A DNA stretch of 64,000 bases. It comes from Quercus robur (Eukaryota; Streptophyta; Magnoliopsida; Fagales; Fagaceae). Below, piece after piece: positions 55,368-64,000 of this stretch. Each line of letters begins with the position of its first letter. Position 1 is the first letter of the stretch. The stretch spans positions 82,543,862-82,607,861 of the forward strand of contig NC_065535.1 of NCBI RefSeq assembly GCF_932294415.1. The letters are read 5' to 3'. The notes below the pieces were generated by a model. That model was given only the letters and a program-made list of their open reading frames with translations, was not told the origin of the DNA and did no database searches. A program made the translations under genes and the position numbers.

Positions 55368-56030
55368 GCACTTTGCTTTCCCAAAGTATTATTTTATCTA
55401 TTTTACATTCTCACTGAACAATACGCCATGCATCTCATTCTTTGTTTTGCATTCCATCACATTAAATCATATATTTTCTACCAACACCAACAGTAAAAAC
55501 TAAACCCAAACAACAAAATCAGCCACTAGTTTTCCCCAAATCCATCGCCCACCCACCTCCCCAAATACGCACTTTGCTTTCCCAAAGTATTATTTTATCT
55601 ATTTTACATTCTCGCATCTCATTCTTTATTTTGCATTCCATCACATTAAGTACCCATTTGGGTACTAATGAAAAGGCAGTGTCTTACGTCTGCGTTTTCT
55701 CTTTTCTTTTTCTTTTTTTTTTTCTTTTTTTTTTTAAGATGCGAGTTCCATGGTTGTGGTGTGTTTTTAGTGGGTCTTGTGCACTATTCACGAGACCCAC
55801 AAATATCTTTTTTTCAACAAAACTTTCATTAAAAATGGGTCACACGACACTATTCATACATTTAAAAATTATTTTTCTACAGTGTTTTCAATTTTCAGCT
55901 TTTAGCAAAATAAGCGGTATCTAAACACACCCTAAATCATATATTTTCTACCAACACCAACAGTAAAAACTAAACCCAAACAGCAAAATCAACTGCCACT
56001 TTTCCCCAAATCCATCTCCCATCCACCTCC
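55368..56030. repeat. 201-bp tandem duplication, second copy split by a MITE
   Basis: Copy 1 begins GCACTTTGCTTTCCCAAAGT at 55368, copy 2 at 55569. In copy 1 CATCACATTAAATCATATAT is continuous; in copy 2 the MITE lies exactly in that string. Confidence 0.88.
55650..55932. mobile_element. MITE, PIF/Harbinger-like
   Basis: Flanked by TAA at 55647-55649 and 55933-55935, the Harbinger target duplication. The right end inverts to GGGTGTGTTTAGATACCGC; the left end TTTGGGTAC is a degraded match. The neighbouring tandem copy gives the empty site. Confidence 0.75.
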
Positions 56031-57110
56031 CAACCACCACCGCCCATTGCAAAATCAAACCCATCAACCCAAACCTAAACTCGATTAGCAGCATAATAAC
56101 CCACCAGTCTTTGAGAACCAAACCCAAGTCGATTTGAGTCCAAACCCAAACCCAACAATGGTGGAGCATTCACACTTGGCGCCTTTGACTTTGTCCTTAT
56201 CCAACAATGATGAGCTCCGACAGAGAGAAAAAGAGAGATCTTCGAATTTCTAATGAGAGAGAGAGAGAGAGAAAGAGTTAGGATAAGAGGAGAGATGAAG
56301 AGTCATGGAATAGCAAGTTCAAATGAGAGAGACCTCAAAGGAGGGAGAGAGGTGTTGAATAAAGTAAGAGTTTTTTTTTTTTTTTTTTTTTTTTTGAGAA
56401 GAAAAAAAATAAAGTTTTTAAGTTTTAAAGGTTGTCTTATTTTAGATGTTACTTTACTAATTTGTATTAAAAAAAAAATGCATTTTGACTCCATATATGG
56501 TATTTTTTGCATTTTTTTTTTTGAGAGTACGAGCTATGTCACATCTTTGGAATTTTTGCATTCAAGTTGCTCACTAATTATCAAGATAGTAAAAATTCAT
56601 GAATTTTTTTGTTTACATAAATTTTTTAATTAGTCTGTATATCTCACGTACTACTAGACTACAAGTCGTACTAAACAACTTAATTATCTAAAAGTCTAAA
56701 CGACACAAGGAAATGACCTCATACATAACATCACTACTCCCAATTCCCATAACCTCCCAAACACGCCTCTAAAAAGGAAGGGACGACCCCCTTTCCCCAC
56801 TGATATTTTTCCACAATCCCCGACCAAGCATGAAACAACAACAACAACAACAACAAATACTAGAGATTTCTCCAATTTTTAATCTCTCTCTGTCTTTCTC
56901 CAAATGAAACCCTATTTGGTCAATTTTTCCTTTACTCTAACTCACTGATAAAACATCCCCACCTCGCTTCCATCTGTAACCTCAATTTCTCTCTTCCATT
57001 ATTTTCAATCCACTCCAATTTCTAATCCTTCGATTTCACTTTTTTTTTCGCAAATTCAAAATCCCCAAAAAAAAAATTTCTAGGGTTTTCGGTTTTTTCT
57101 TAATTGGAAA
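56031..57110. other. Upstream region and leader of the J-protein gene
   Basis: Contains (GA)n at about 56254-56275, a T run at 56371-56395, then from about 56700 a C-rich, CT-rich stretch with (ACA)n at 56834-56856 and many CTCTCT motifs up to the ATG. These look like a plant core promoter and 5' leader; I find no clear TATA box. Confidence 0.5.
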
Positions 57111-58217
57111 ATGGAAGGGAACAAAGACGACGCTTTGAAATGCTTGAGAATCGGTAAACAAGCTATGGAAGCTGGAGATCGAAGCCGAGCCTTGAAATTC
57201 ATCTCCAAAGCTCGTCGTCTCGATCCCACTCTTCCGGTCGATGATCTCTTATCGGAGATTGAGAAAGAATCCAATGGTCCCGGCGATCCACAACCTCATG
57301 GCTCTTCGGGGCCGACCAATAACGGCACATCGGAGCCATCGAAACCGTCCGATCAGCCATCGGTCCGCCACCGAGGTCCGTCTTCATCGTCGGCCTCATC
57401 GGCATCCGCATCGGCCTCGTACACGGAGGAGCAAATCGCGATCGTGAGGCAGATTAAGAAGAAGAAAGACTACTACGAGATTTTGGGGATGGAGAGGAGT
57501 TGCACGGTCGAGGATGTGCGAAAAGCGTATCGGAAACTGTCTTTGAAGGTTCATCCCGATAAGAACAAGGCCCCGGGCGCCGAGGAAGCCTTCAAGGCTG
57601 TTTCCAAAGCGTTTCAGTGTCTCAGCAACGAGGAGAGCAAGCGGAAATACGACGTTTCGGGGTCTGATGAGCCCGTTTACGAGCGTCGTCCTGCGCGGCG
57701 TGCTCACAGCTATAATGGTGGATACTACGAAGCTGATTTTGACGCGGAGGAGATATTTAGGAACTTCTTCTTCGGTGGTGGAATGGCTCCAACTGCGGCT
57801 ACGCAGTTTAACGGGTTTAGTTTTGGGCAAGGAATGGGGCATAGGGGTGGTGGTGATAATGGGTCCGGTGGGTTCAATCTTCGGATGCTAATTCAATTGC
57901 TGCCAGTTCTGCTCATTCTGCTTCTGAGTTTTTTGCCGTCTTCTGATCCCATTTATGCTCTTTCGAGGTCTTATCCTTATGAGTATCGGTTTACCACCCA
58001 AAAGGGTGTTAATTATTATGTGAAGACTACCAAGTTTGAGCAGGAGTACCCGCCGGATAGCGCGCAACGGGTGTCACTGGAAGGGAAAGTTGAGAGGGAG
58101 TATTTTACTATACTTGCACAGAATTGTCGGCTCGAGATGCAGCGGCGCCAGTGGGGATTTATTCGTGAGACGCCTCATTGTGACATGCTACAAAAGTTTG
58201 AATCTGTGGGGGCTTGA
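57111..58217 (+). CDS. DnaJ (HSP40) ER-membrane co-chaperone, DNAJ49/B12-B14 type
   Basis: A 368-residue single-exon J-protein that stimulates HSP70 ATPase; family members sit in the ER membrane with the J domain in the cytosol. The N-terminal helical region (1-52, DALKCLRIGKQAMEAGD) is typical of the family. A Ser-rich linker (84-104) precedes the J domain at 119-181 (KDYYEILGMERSCTVEDV; HPD at 148-150; KAFQCLSNEESKRKYD). A Gly/Phe-rich region (215-255, FFFGGGM), one membrane segment (257-276, LRMLIQLLPVLLILLLSFLP) and the DUF1977 luminal domain to the end follow. Length and order match plant 'chaperone protein dnaJ 49'. GC-richer than its surroundings, no damage, start preceded by a CT-rich leader. 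Probably expressed. Confidence 0.95.
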   Translation: MEGNKDDALKCLRIGKQAMEAGDRSRALKFISKARRLDPTLPVDDLLSEIEKESNGPGDPQPHGSSGPTNNGTSEPSKPSDQPSVRHRGPSSSSASSASASASYTEEQIAIVRQIKKKKDYYEILGMERSCTVEDVRKAYRKLSLKVHPDKNKAPGAEEAFKAVSKAFQCLSNEESKRKYDVSGSDEPVYERRPARRAHSYNGGYYEADFDAEEIFRNFFFGGGMAPTAATQFNGFSFGQGMGHRGGGDNGSGGFNLRMLIQLLPVLLILLLSFLPSSDPIYALSRSYPYEYRFTTQKGVNYYVKTTKFEQEYPPDSAQRVSLEGKVEREYFTILAQNCRLEMQRRQWGFIRETPHCDMLQKFESVGA

Positions 58218-58655
58218 CGATTTGGATCAAGGTTTTTAACTTTTCAATTTATCTCCTGTGTTTTTGTTTAAGATTTTACTGTATTATGAAGGTTACTTTT
58301 GGATCACTCTTTACAGAATATTAGTTAAGCAATGCTGAATAAGTTATTTTGTTCCTCTTCTCTCTAGGTAGGGACTATATAGGCAGGAAACTTTTGATTA
58401 CATAATTCACTAGATGTGGTTTTGTATTGTGAAATATTTGTTATGAGACATACAAACATTGTTACTTTTAGTATTCTGCTATTTAACTTTACACATGTTT
58501 AGATAACAACAACCATTAAAACTTAGTTGGCTATGGATCCTCAATAGAGTAGTCAAGGTTGGTCACATGCTTGTATTCTTTTCCAACACGTGTTTAGAAT
58601 CTTGATTAATTGTTGGGAGTGGTTTGATTGCAACTAATAAGCAATGGCCTTAAAT
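58218..58655. other. 3' side of the J-protein gene
   Basis: The stop is followed by a possible donor (CAAG/GTTTTT at 58231). The sequence is A/T-rich with no gene. If the 3' UTR is spliced, this is the start of an intron reaching 61980. Confidence 0.35.
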
Positions 58656-58706
58656 ATGCTGTGCTGGGTTGACATATTCACTTTGAAGGTTCTAAACTTG
58701 GCTGGA

Positions 58707-58762
<56 letters not shown>

Positions 58763-58922
58763 AATTGTTAAATACCAGTTAAGAATTTTTTTTTTGTGTG
58801 GGTAAAAAGGGGAAATTTATATAATAATTAAAGAACACATTACATCAAGTATGTCCAGTAGACACCTGTAGATGCTGTGCTGGGATGACATATTCACTTT
58901 GAAGGTTCTAAACTTGGCTGGA

Positions 58923-58962
<40 letters not shown>

Positions 58963-59072
58963 TAAATTGTTAAATACCAGTTAAGATTTTTTTTTTGTGT
59001 GGGTAAAAAGGGGAAATTTATATAATAATTAAAGAACACATTGCATCAAGTATGTCCAGTAGACACCTGTAG
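58656..59072. repeat. 216-bp tandem duplication including (TA)n(GA)n
   Basis: ATGCTGTGCTGGG starts at 58656 and 58872; both copies end AGTAGACACCTGTAG. They differ mainly in the lengths of the TA and GA runs and a few bases. Each contains a T run and GTGTGGGTAAAAAGGGGAAA, the 3' end of the minus-strand LINE beside it. Confidence 0.9.
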
Positions 59073-61150
59073 TTGGTGTCTATTTACAAAATGAACCATG
59101 GAGCACTCTCTAGGAGTACACTTCTGCAAACGGGCCCATATATGACTACAAGGTACAAAAGATGGACAGTGTGAATAGATTTTTCAGTTGGCTGCTTTGC
59201 TCCCTTCCCCTTTTTGCAAGCCTGTCCGCCACTCTGTTTACCTCATGGTATGTATGATGCAGACAAACCATCCATTTTCTGTCTAGGAGGATCCTGCAAT
59301 CACAAATTAAAGGGGCCAAGGCCAGAGCCATATCCCCAGGAGAAGTTAGGCAACTTATAACTAAAGTAGAGTCCTTATGGGGTTAGCTTGTGGAGATACA
59401 TTAGAAGTGGCTGGTTGAACTTCTCTAAACTCCTAGTATATGATGTGGGGGATGGTACTAGAGTGAAATTTTGGAAGCATGCGTGGTGCGGGGATTGTAC
59501 TCTCCAAGAGGCCTTTCTAGAGCTTTATTGTATTAGTAGGTCGAAGGATTCCTTGTTGGCTGAAATTATGGGTTGGTCTGCTGGGAGGTTTCACTTGAAT
59601 GTGCAATTTTGTCGTCCACCCCAAGATTGGGAAGAAGAAGCCTTTGATTGGTTTATGGGGTTGGTCTATTCTTCGACAATGCAGGGGTTTGGCCCAGATA
59701 AGGTTTGTTAGAAGCTTGCAAGGAATAGAGGTTTTGAGGTTAGAGGATATTATAGTTCCTTCTATCCTCCTACTGTTGTTTCCTTCCCATGGAAAATGAT
59801 ATGGCAATCGAAAGTTCCTCCACGGGTGGCTTTCTTTTCTTGGTTTGCTTCCTTAGGTAAGATCTTAACCACAGACAACCTTCATAAAAGATGTGTGAAA
59901 GTACTTGATTGATGCTATATGTGTTAGAGACGTGGGGAGTCGGTGGATCATCTTTTACTTCATTGCTCCATAGCTTGGGAGTTGTGGTCTTTGGTTTTTT
60001 GCTTGTTTGGTATTCAATGGGTTATGCCTCATACTGTTCTTGAGTTTTTTGAGGCTTGGCAAGGAAAGTTTACGCGACATCGTCACATTGATTTTTGGAG
60101 ATTAGTGCCTCATTGCTTGATTTGGTGCATTTGGCGTGAAAGGAATGCTAGAAGCTTTGAGGGTTGTGAACGTTCTTTGATAGAGATTAAGTCTTTTTTC
60201 TTGCTTACTCTCTTTGATTGGAGTGTGGTCTTTTCTCATTTTTCTTGTTCTTCTTTTCCTATTTTTCTTTATCGTTGTTCTTTTGTTTCCTGATTCGTGC
60301 CCCCATAGTACATCCCCAATGTACTCGGCTTGGCACTTTTTCTATTATTATTAATATTCTTACGTTACTTATCAAAAAAAAAAAAAAAAAAAAAACTAAA
60401 GTAGAGTCTACCTCTATATTTAAAATTATTATGCCTGCATCCCATGCCATGTATAACCTTTGCCGAACTGCCCAAAGCTCAGCTATATTGTTGGTTGTTA
60501 AACCTATGTGAGGGGGAAATCCAACGATTCATCTCCCTTGAGAGTCTCTTATCACTCCCCCACCTCCAGCATATCCTGGATTGCCTAAGGTACTTCCATC
60601 GATATTTAGAGTAACAAATGGATCAACAGGAGGTTGCCAAGAGATGTTTAAGATGCATTTGGGAATGCTAGATTTGCGAGGATGAATAAGTAGAAAATAC
60701 TGCGAAGATAAGTGAAGGGTTCTGTGCAGCATTTGATTACGGGTGTCAGATGGGTTAAAAATCCTTTTTTTGAAAGATAACCAAAGTTGCCAAATCCCAT
60801 ATGCAAAAATAATATTCCAAGGGGTATAATTAGAGGTAACTGGAAGAAATTGATGTCTGTCCAGGAAGAGCAATACAAAATTCTATGGCTCACATAGAAT
60901 CCCTTATAGCATGCAAAGTGGTTTCAGGAATATTACATCTAGGACAATCATGAGTAAATCCAGGGAAATTGGCCAGAATTTGAATAGGGAAGTTGTATGT
61001 GAGTTTGGTAAAAAGGTTCCTGTGAATTCATGGGCTGTGACTTGCTGCATCCAAGTTTGTCAGTTGATATTTATGTGAAGGAGCTATTTTCCATGAGATA
61101 AAACAAAGGCAGTGGTATCTTGTTGGGTATGTGGGATATTGTTCACAAGT
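59073..61150 (-). pseudogene. LINE remnant (zf-RVT and RNase H), minus strand, interrupted
   Basis: The minus strand reads the end of the zinc-binding domain (HDCPRCNIPETTLHAIRD, about 60910-60960) and then RNase H: VTLNIDGSTLGNPGYAGGGG and VIRDSQGR. Past the insertion it continues with HHTYHEVNRVADRLAKRG at 59200-59270. Several stops and shifts break it. The plus-strand LINE at 59374-60393 lies within the RNase H, between two copies of a 15-bp duplication. The left border, near the duplicated poly(T), is approximate. Confidence 0.75.
59374..60393 (+). mobile_element. 5'-truncated LINE inserted in another LINE
   Basis: The duplication AACTAAAGTAGAGTC at 59359-59373 and 60394-60408 flanks it, and a poly(A) run closes it (60373-60393). 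The frames read GDGTRVKFWKHAWCGD, then with stops WQSKVPPRVAFFSWFASL, GESVDHLLLHCSIAWELW and HCLIWCIWRERNARSFEG. This is the zinc-binding RT-associated region of a different plant LINE family that lacks RNase H. At least three stops; a dead copy. Confidence 0.88.
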
Positions 61151-61980
61151 GGTTCAAGGCAGTTAGTTGGGGGCAAGTTTGGACCTCCAAAACTTAAGCG
61201 AAGTAAAGCTGTGAATTTGGTACTTAAAACAATAATTAATGTTTCTAATTTTTAAATTGTACTGATCTGGACTGGCTACTGCCTGGTGCAATTGTGAAAT
61301 TCTTAACTGTCAAGATAATATGGGTTAGATTCTTCAATCTTGACAGCAGCTACTTCATTCCAAAATGCTGAGAATGTGGCAAAGACTATAATGGAGTGTG
61401 GCTAACTGTAATGGGTTATATGTTTACCCAAGTGATAGATAATGTTTAAAATATATTAGATGTGTGCAACAAAGTGCACAGCTTTGCAATTACTAGACGG
61501 TTTTTCATGTATGAATTATAATTTTCAATATATATATAAAGCTTTCAAAAAGATTGTTAAGTGCCATTATTGTACCTTTGGCATTTGTGTTTAGTTATCC
61601 TTATACTTGTAAATATTGCATGTAAAATTATATGAAAAGGCTAGAGCTACAAGCTTTTTTTACAAAATGCTGATGTGGTGAGTAGTTATTAGTAAGGAAA
61701 AAAGTAATGTTAGCGGTGAGGCCAAATGAGAATGAGTAATAGTTTGCCGCATTAACCGTTTGTAAAAATATTGTAAAAAAAATGTGCCTGTAGCATTACT
61801 CAAAATCATATAGTTTATGGATTAGCTGCAAAGGTTGCCACATTGGCTTGCCAACAATTGACTTCCCCCCACCCCCCTTCCACACACCCCACAAAAAAAA
61901 AAAATTCCAGGAGTTATTGTTGTTTTTGTATATGGTAAAACATAGCAACTTTTATCTAGAGTAATTTGTTTCTTCTTTGC
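61151..61980. other. Non-coding; probable 3' UTR intron of the J-protein gene
   Basis: A/T-rich, ending in a TTTCTTCTTTGCAG acceptor at 61980. No coding signal. Confidence 0.4.
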
Positions 61981-62530
61981 AGATTGCTTGTTCAGTGCCA
62001 CTGGCCCACCGTCTTAGCATTACCTATTCTGAAGAATGCACGGAGACTGGGGAATCTGCACAAGAGTAAAGGGTTATAGCACCTTTAGCTTTATATCTAG
62101 TAGACTAGTACTACACTGCGCCATGATGTTGTAAAATTATTGCCTTTAACTATGTGAATGCTTGCTGCAGTTTGGATGCATCGGGCAAGTTAAATCATTT
62201 TTCAGGCTATATGCTATGTTGAATATAGTATTCTTTGTATGTGTTTGTTAAATGAGCGGCTTTTTCTCCCAACCCGCAACATCTATTCATGCTCAGTGCA
62301 TAGTTAAGAGGTGGATTAGATATGTACGGTTATTAAGCTTGCAAAATACTGGGGTTTTCTTTAAATTATATCCTGTTTTGGCATCGTTGACAAAGCTTTT
62401 AAGATGATCATAATGTTAGAAGTGTAGAGTCGAAAGTCTTGTATTTTAATCATGTTACAATGGATTGAACAGGTAACCCTTTTCTGTATGTTAATCTTGA
62501 GGTAGTTTTGATTATTAATAAAACTATGGT
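61981..62530 (+). other. Possible 3' UTR exon of the J-protein gene
   Basis: After the TTTGCAG acceptor the sequence is less A/T-rich for 90 bases (TTGTTCAGTGCCACTGGCCC) and a possible poly(A) signal AATAAA lies near 62517. No open frame. The link to 57111-58217 is inference from orientation and the lack of another gene. Confidence 0.3.
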
Positions 62531-64000
62531 ACAGTTCTTTAGGTAAAGTACATTATGTTCCCAAATTAATCCATTTTTAAACAAATAGCACCATTGAAGC
62601 TATTATCGTTGAGAAAGAACATTGGTTGATTACCTATCAAAAAGAAAAGAAACAAAATTAGTTGTGTTTTATCAGTCAACACAACTATGTGTTTAAATTT
62701 ATTTAGAGAATCTAATGTATTGCATCTAAGCAAGTGTTTACATACTTTGCTCTTATATAGTTCTACACTCCGTTTTGTTTTGAAATAAAATATTTTTTGA
62801 AAAAATATTTATCTTTATTTAGGTGTTTGTTTGCATGTAAAATGTGGTCAAACTTGTAAAATATTTTCAGTTGATTGTAAAATCCTTTATAAAAAGTAGT
62901 AAAATGTGATAGAACGATAGTGTGACGAAAAATTATGACAATGATATGGTAATAGTAGAAGAATAGTGTGATGGAAATATCTAATTTAATATGGAGGAAG
63001 TTCATTTTATGGTTACATTTTTTTTAATCTGAATTTATTTGTTTTCAAATAGAGATAATCATTTTATGTTAGATGTTGGTTGCGATGGGTGGTAGTGATA
63101 GCAATATGTGGTATTGATGGTAATGGTGACAGTAATAATAGTGGGTGGTAGTGGTGGCGGTGTGTGTTAATTTGAAGAGTAATCAAAGTAGTCAATATCA
63201 TATTGGTACCAATTGGTATCTACCATACTGGTTACTAGATTGGTGCCAATATTCTTTTGAAACATTTGGGTAAAATTTTGTTATTAAAAAAATGGTCATA
63301 AAAAAAAAAATTTATACAGCTAATATATTAAGTTAATATAGTTAGTTGAATATATATATATATATATAGTTTTTTTTTAAGAAAGTAATTAGTTGAATAC
63401 TTGGGCTCATAAAATGTGTGTTCTATATTTTATTTTTATAAACATAAATAAGGGGAGATTAGACTTAACCCAACTGTGGTTAAGTTGGTTTTGATTTTGC
63501 CATTTGTGGTTTGAAAATTATCATTTTACTCATCAGAGATGTCCTCCATTAAGTCTCCGTAACTCACTTTTGTGAAAAAACAAGGATAAATGTGTCTTTT
63601 GATTTTCTTTTATGACTCTTTCCTCCCTATCACAGTTAATATCAAAAAACATCTAACAAAAAAACTAGAGGAGGCTCAAAGTTGAATTATATGGCTTCAA
63701 CCACTTTGCTACTATCAAAATCGCACAGAAAAAAGTTTTATATTCTTCTAAAGGACTTCGTCGTTTGAAGTCGAGTTCCATGCTTCCAGGAAGCACACCT
63801 GCCATAACAAATAAGCCTGAAAGAGATTGCCAAAAAAAAAAATGTCATCTCCAAAAACTAAAAACAAACGAATCATTCATTTAGGGTTAAAGCCAAGAAA
63901 CCATATCGTGGTAGTAAATACCCAAATAAAGATAGAAAACCTGACGAGAAAGCTAGGGACAAGTGAAAGGCTCGTTATTCAGGGAGAAATCCAAGAAGCC
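62531..64000. other. Intergenic DNA at the right edge
   Basis: Holds a GGTAGTGGTGG-type degenerate run (63088-63170), an (AT)n run at 63350-63368 and a block around 63455-63570 (TTAACCCAACTGTGGTTAAG) that looks like a dispersed repeat. No gene is supported. Confidence 0.4.

Noticed and set aside
57199-57842. Antisense frames in the J-protein gene
   Set aside because: Shadows due to higher GC; no motifs.
1-64000. tRNA, rRNA, telomere or centromere satellite
   Set aside because: No cloverleaf-type sequence, rRNA segment or TTTAGGG array noticed on reading; a dedicated scan was not possible.

Overview
The window reads as nuclear DNA of a woody dicot. It is AT-rich, has GT-AG introns, and is dominated by layered transposable elements with a few host genes between them. 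The plant families that support this are an EIX2/Cf-type receptor-like protein, a DnaJ49-type J-protein, plant hAT, MULE and CACTA elements, a Tat-lineage Ty3/Gypsy element, and plant LINEs with C-terminal RNase H. I cannot fix the species; Fagaceae is only a guess. I see no tRNA, rRNA, CRISPR or prokaryotic feature.

Only two host genes look intact. One is a single-exon leucine-rich-repeat receptor-like protein at 15573-18692 (+). The other is a J-domain ER-membrane co-chaperone at 57111-58217 (+). The receptor-like protein has two decayed relatives: a signal-peptide fragment at 3795-3935 with a matching promoter, and a C-terminal pseudogene at 46336-46984. Modules of the same upstream DNA recur at about 2.5, 4.6, 6.0, 7.2, 13.9, 14.6 and 15.0 kb. 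The left three quarters of the window is therefore an old receptor-like-protein cluster pulled apart by transposons.

Layout: 0.6-2.0 kb, a Helitron. 2-7.3 kb, decayed receptor-gene flanks with a CACTA-like end. 7.28-13.56 kb, a three-layer nest (a hAT containing a LINE, which contains a second hAT), each layer with its own target-site duplication. 13.6-18.7 kb, the duplicated upstream region and the receptor gene. 20.59-27.01 kb, a full-length MULE with about 230-bp inverted ends and a broken mudrA gene. 27.8-30.2 kb, a repeat holding a solo LTR. 30.95-31.35 kb, a CACTA-like terminus. 31.4-46 kb, exon-sized pieces of several signalling genes (inositol-polyphosphate 5-phosphatase, PIP5K, a probable TBC/RabGAP and a CDPK), all on the minus strand. 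One PIP5K exon is split by a 10.1-kb Tat-type Gypsy element (34042-44141) with LTRs differing at one position. That element carries a spliced antisense gene and an array of short hairpins. 48-56 kb holds solo LTRs, Harbinger-like MITEs, a LINE tail, minisatellites and a foldback element. 56.2-62.5 kb is the J-protein gene, apparently with a long 3' UTR intron holding a LINE inside another LINE. The last 1.5 kb shows nothing firm.

The most unusual content is the group of signalling-gene exons in one orientation next to a CACTA end, including a phase-compatible 5-phosphatase/PIP5K exon pair. Second is the Gypsy antisense gene with its own TATA box, followed by tandem hairpins whose stems change in a compensated way.
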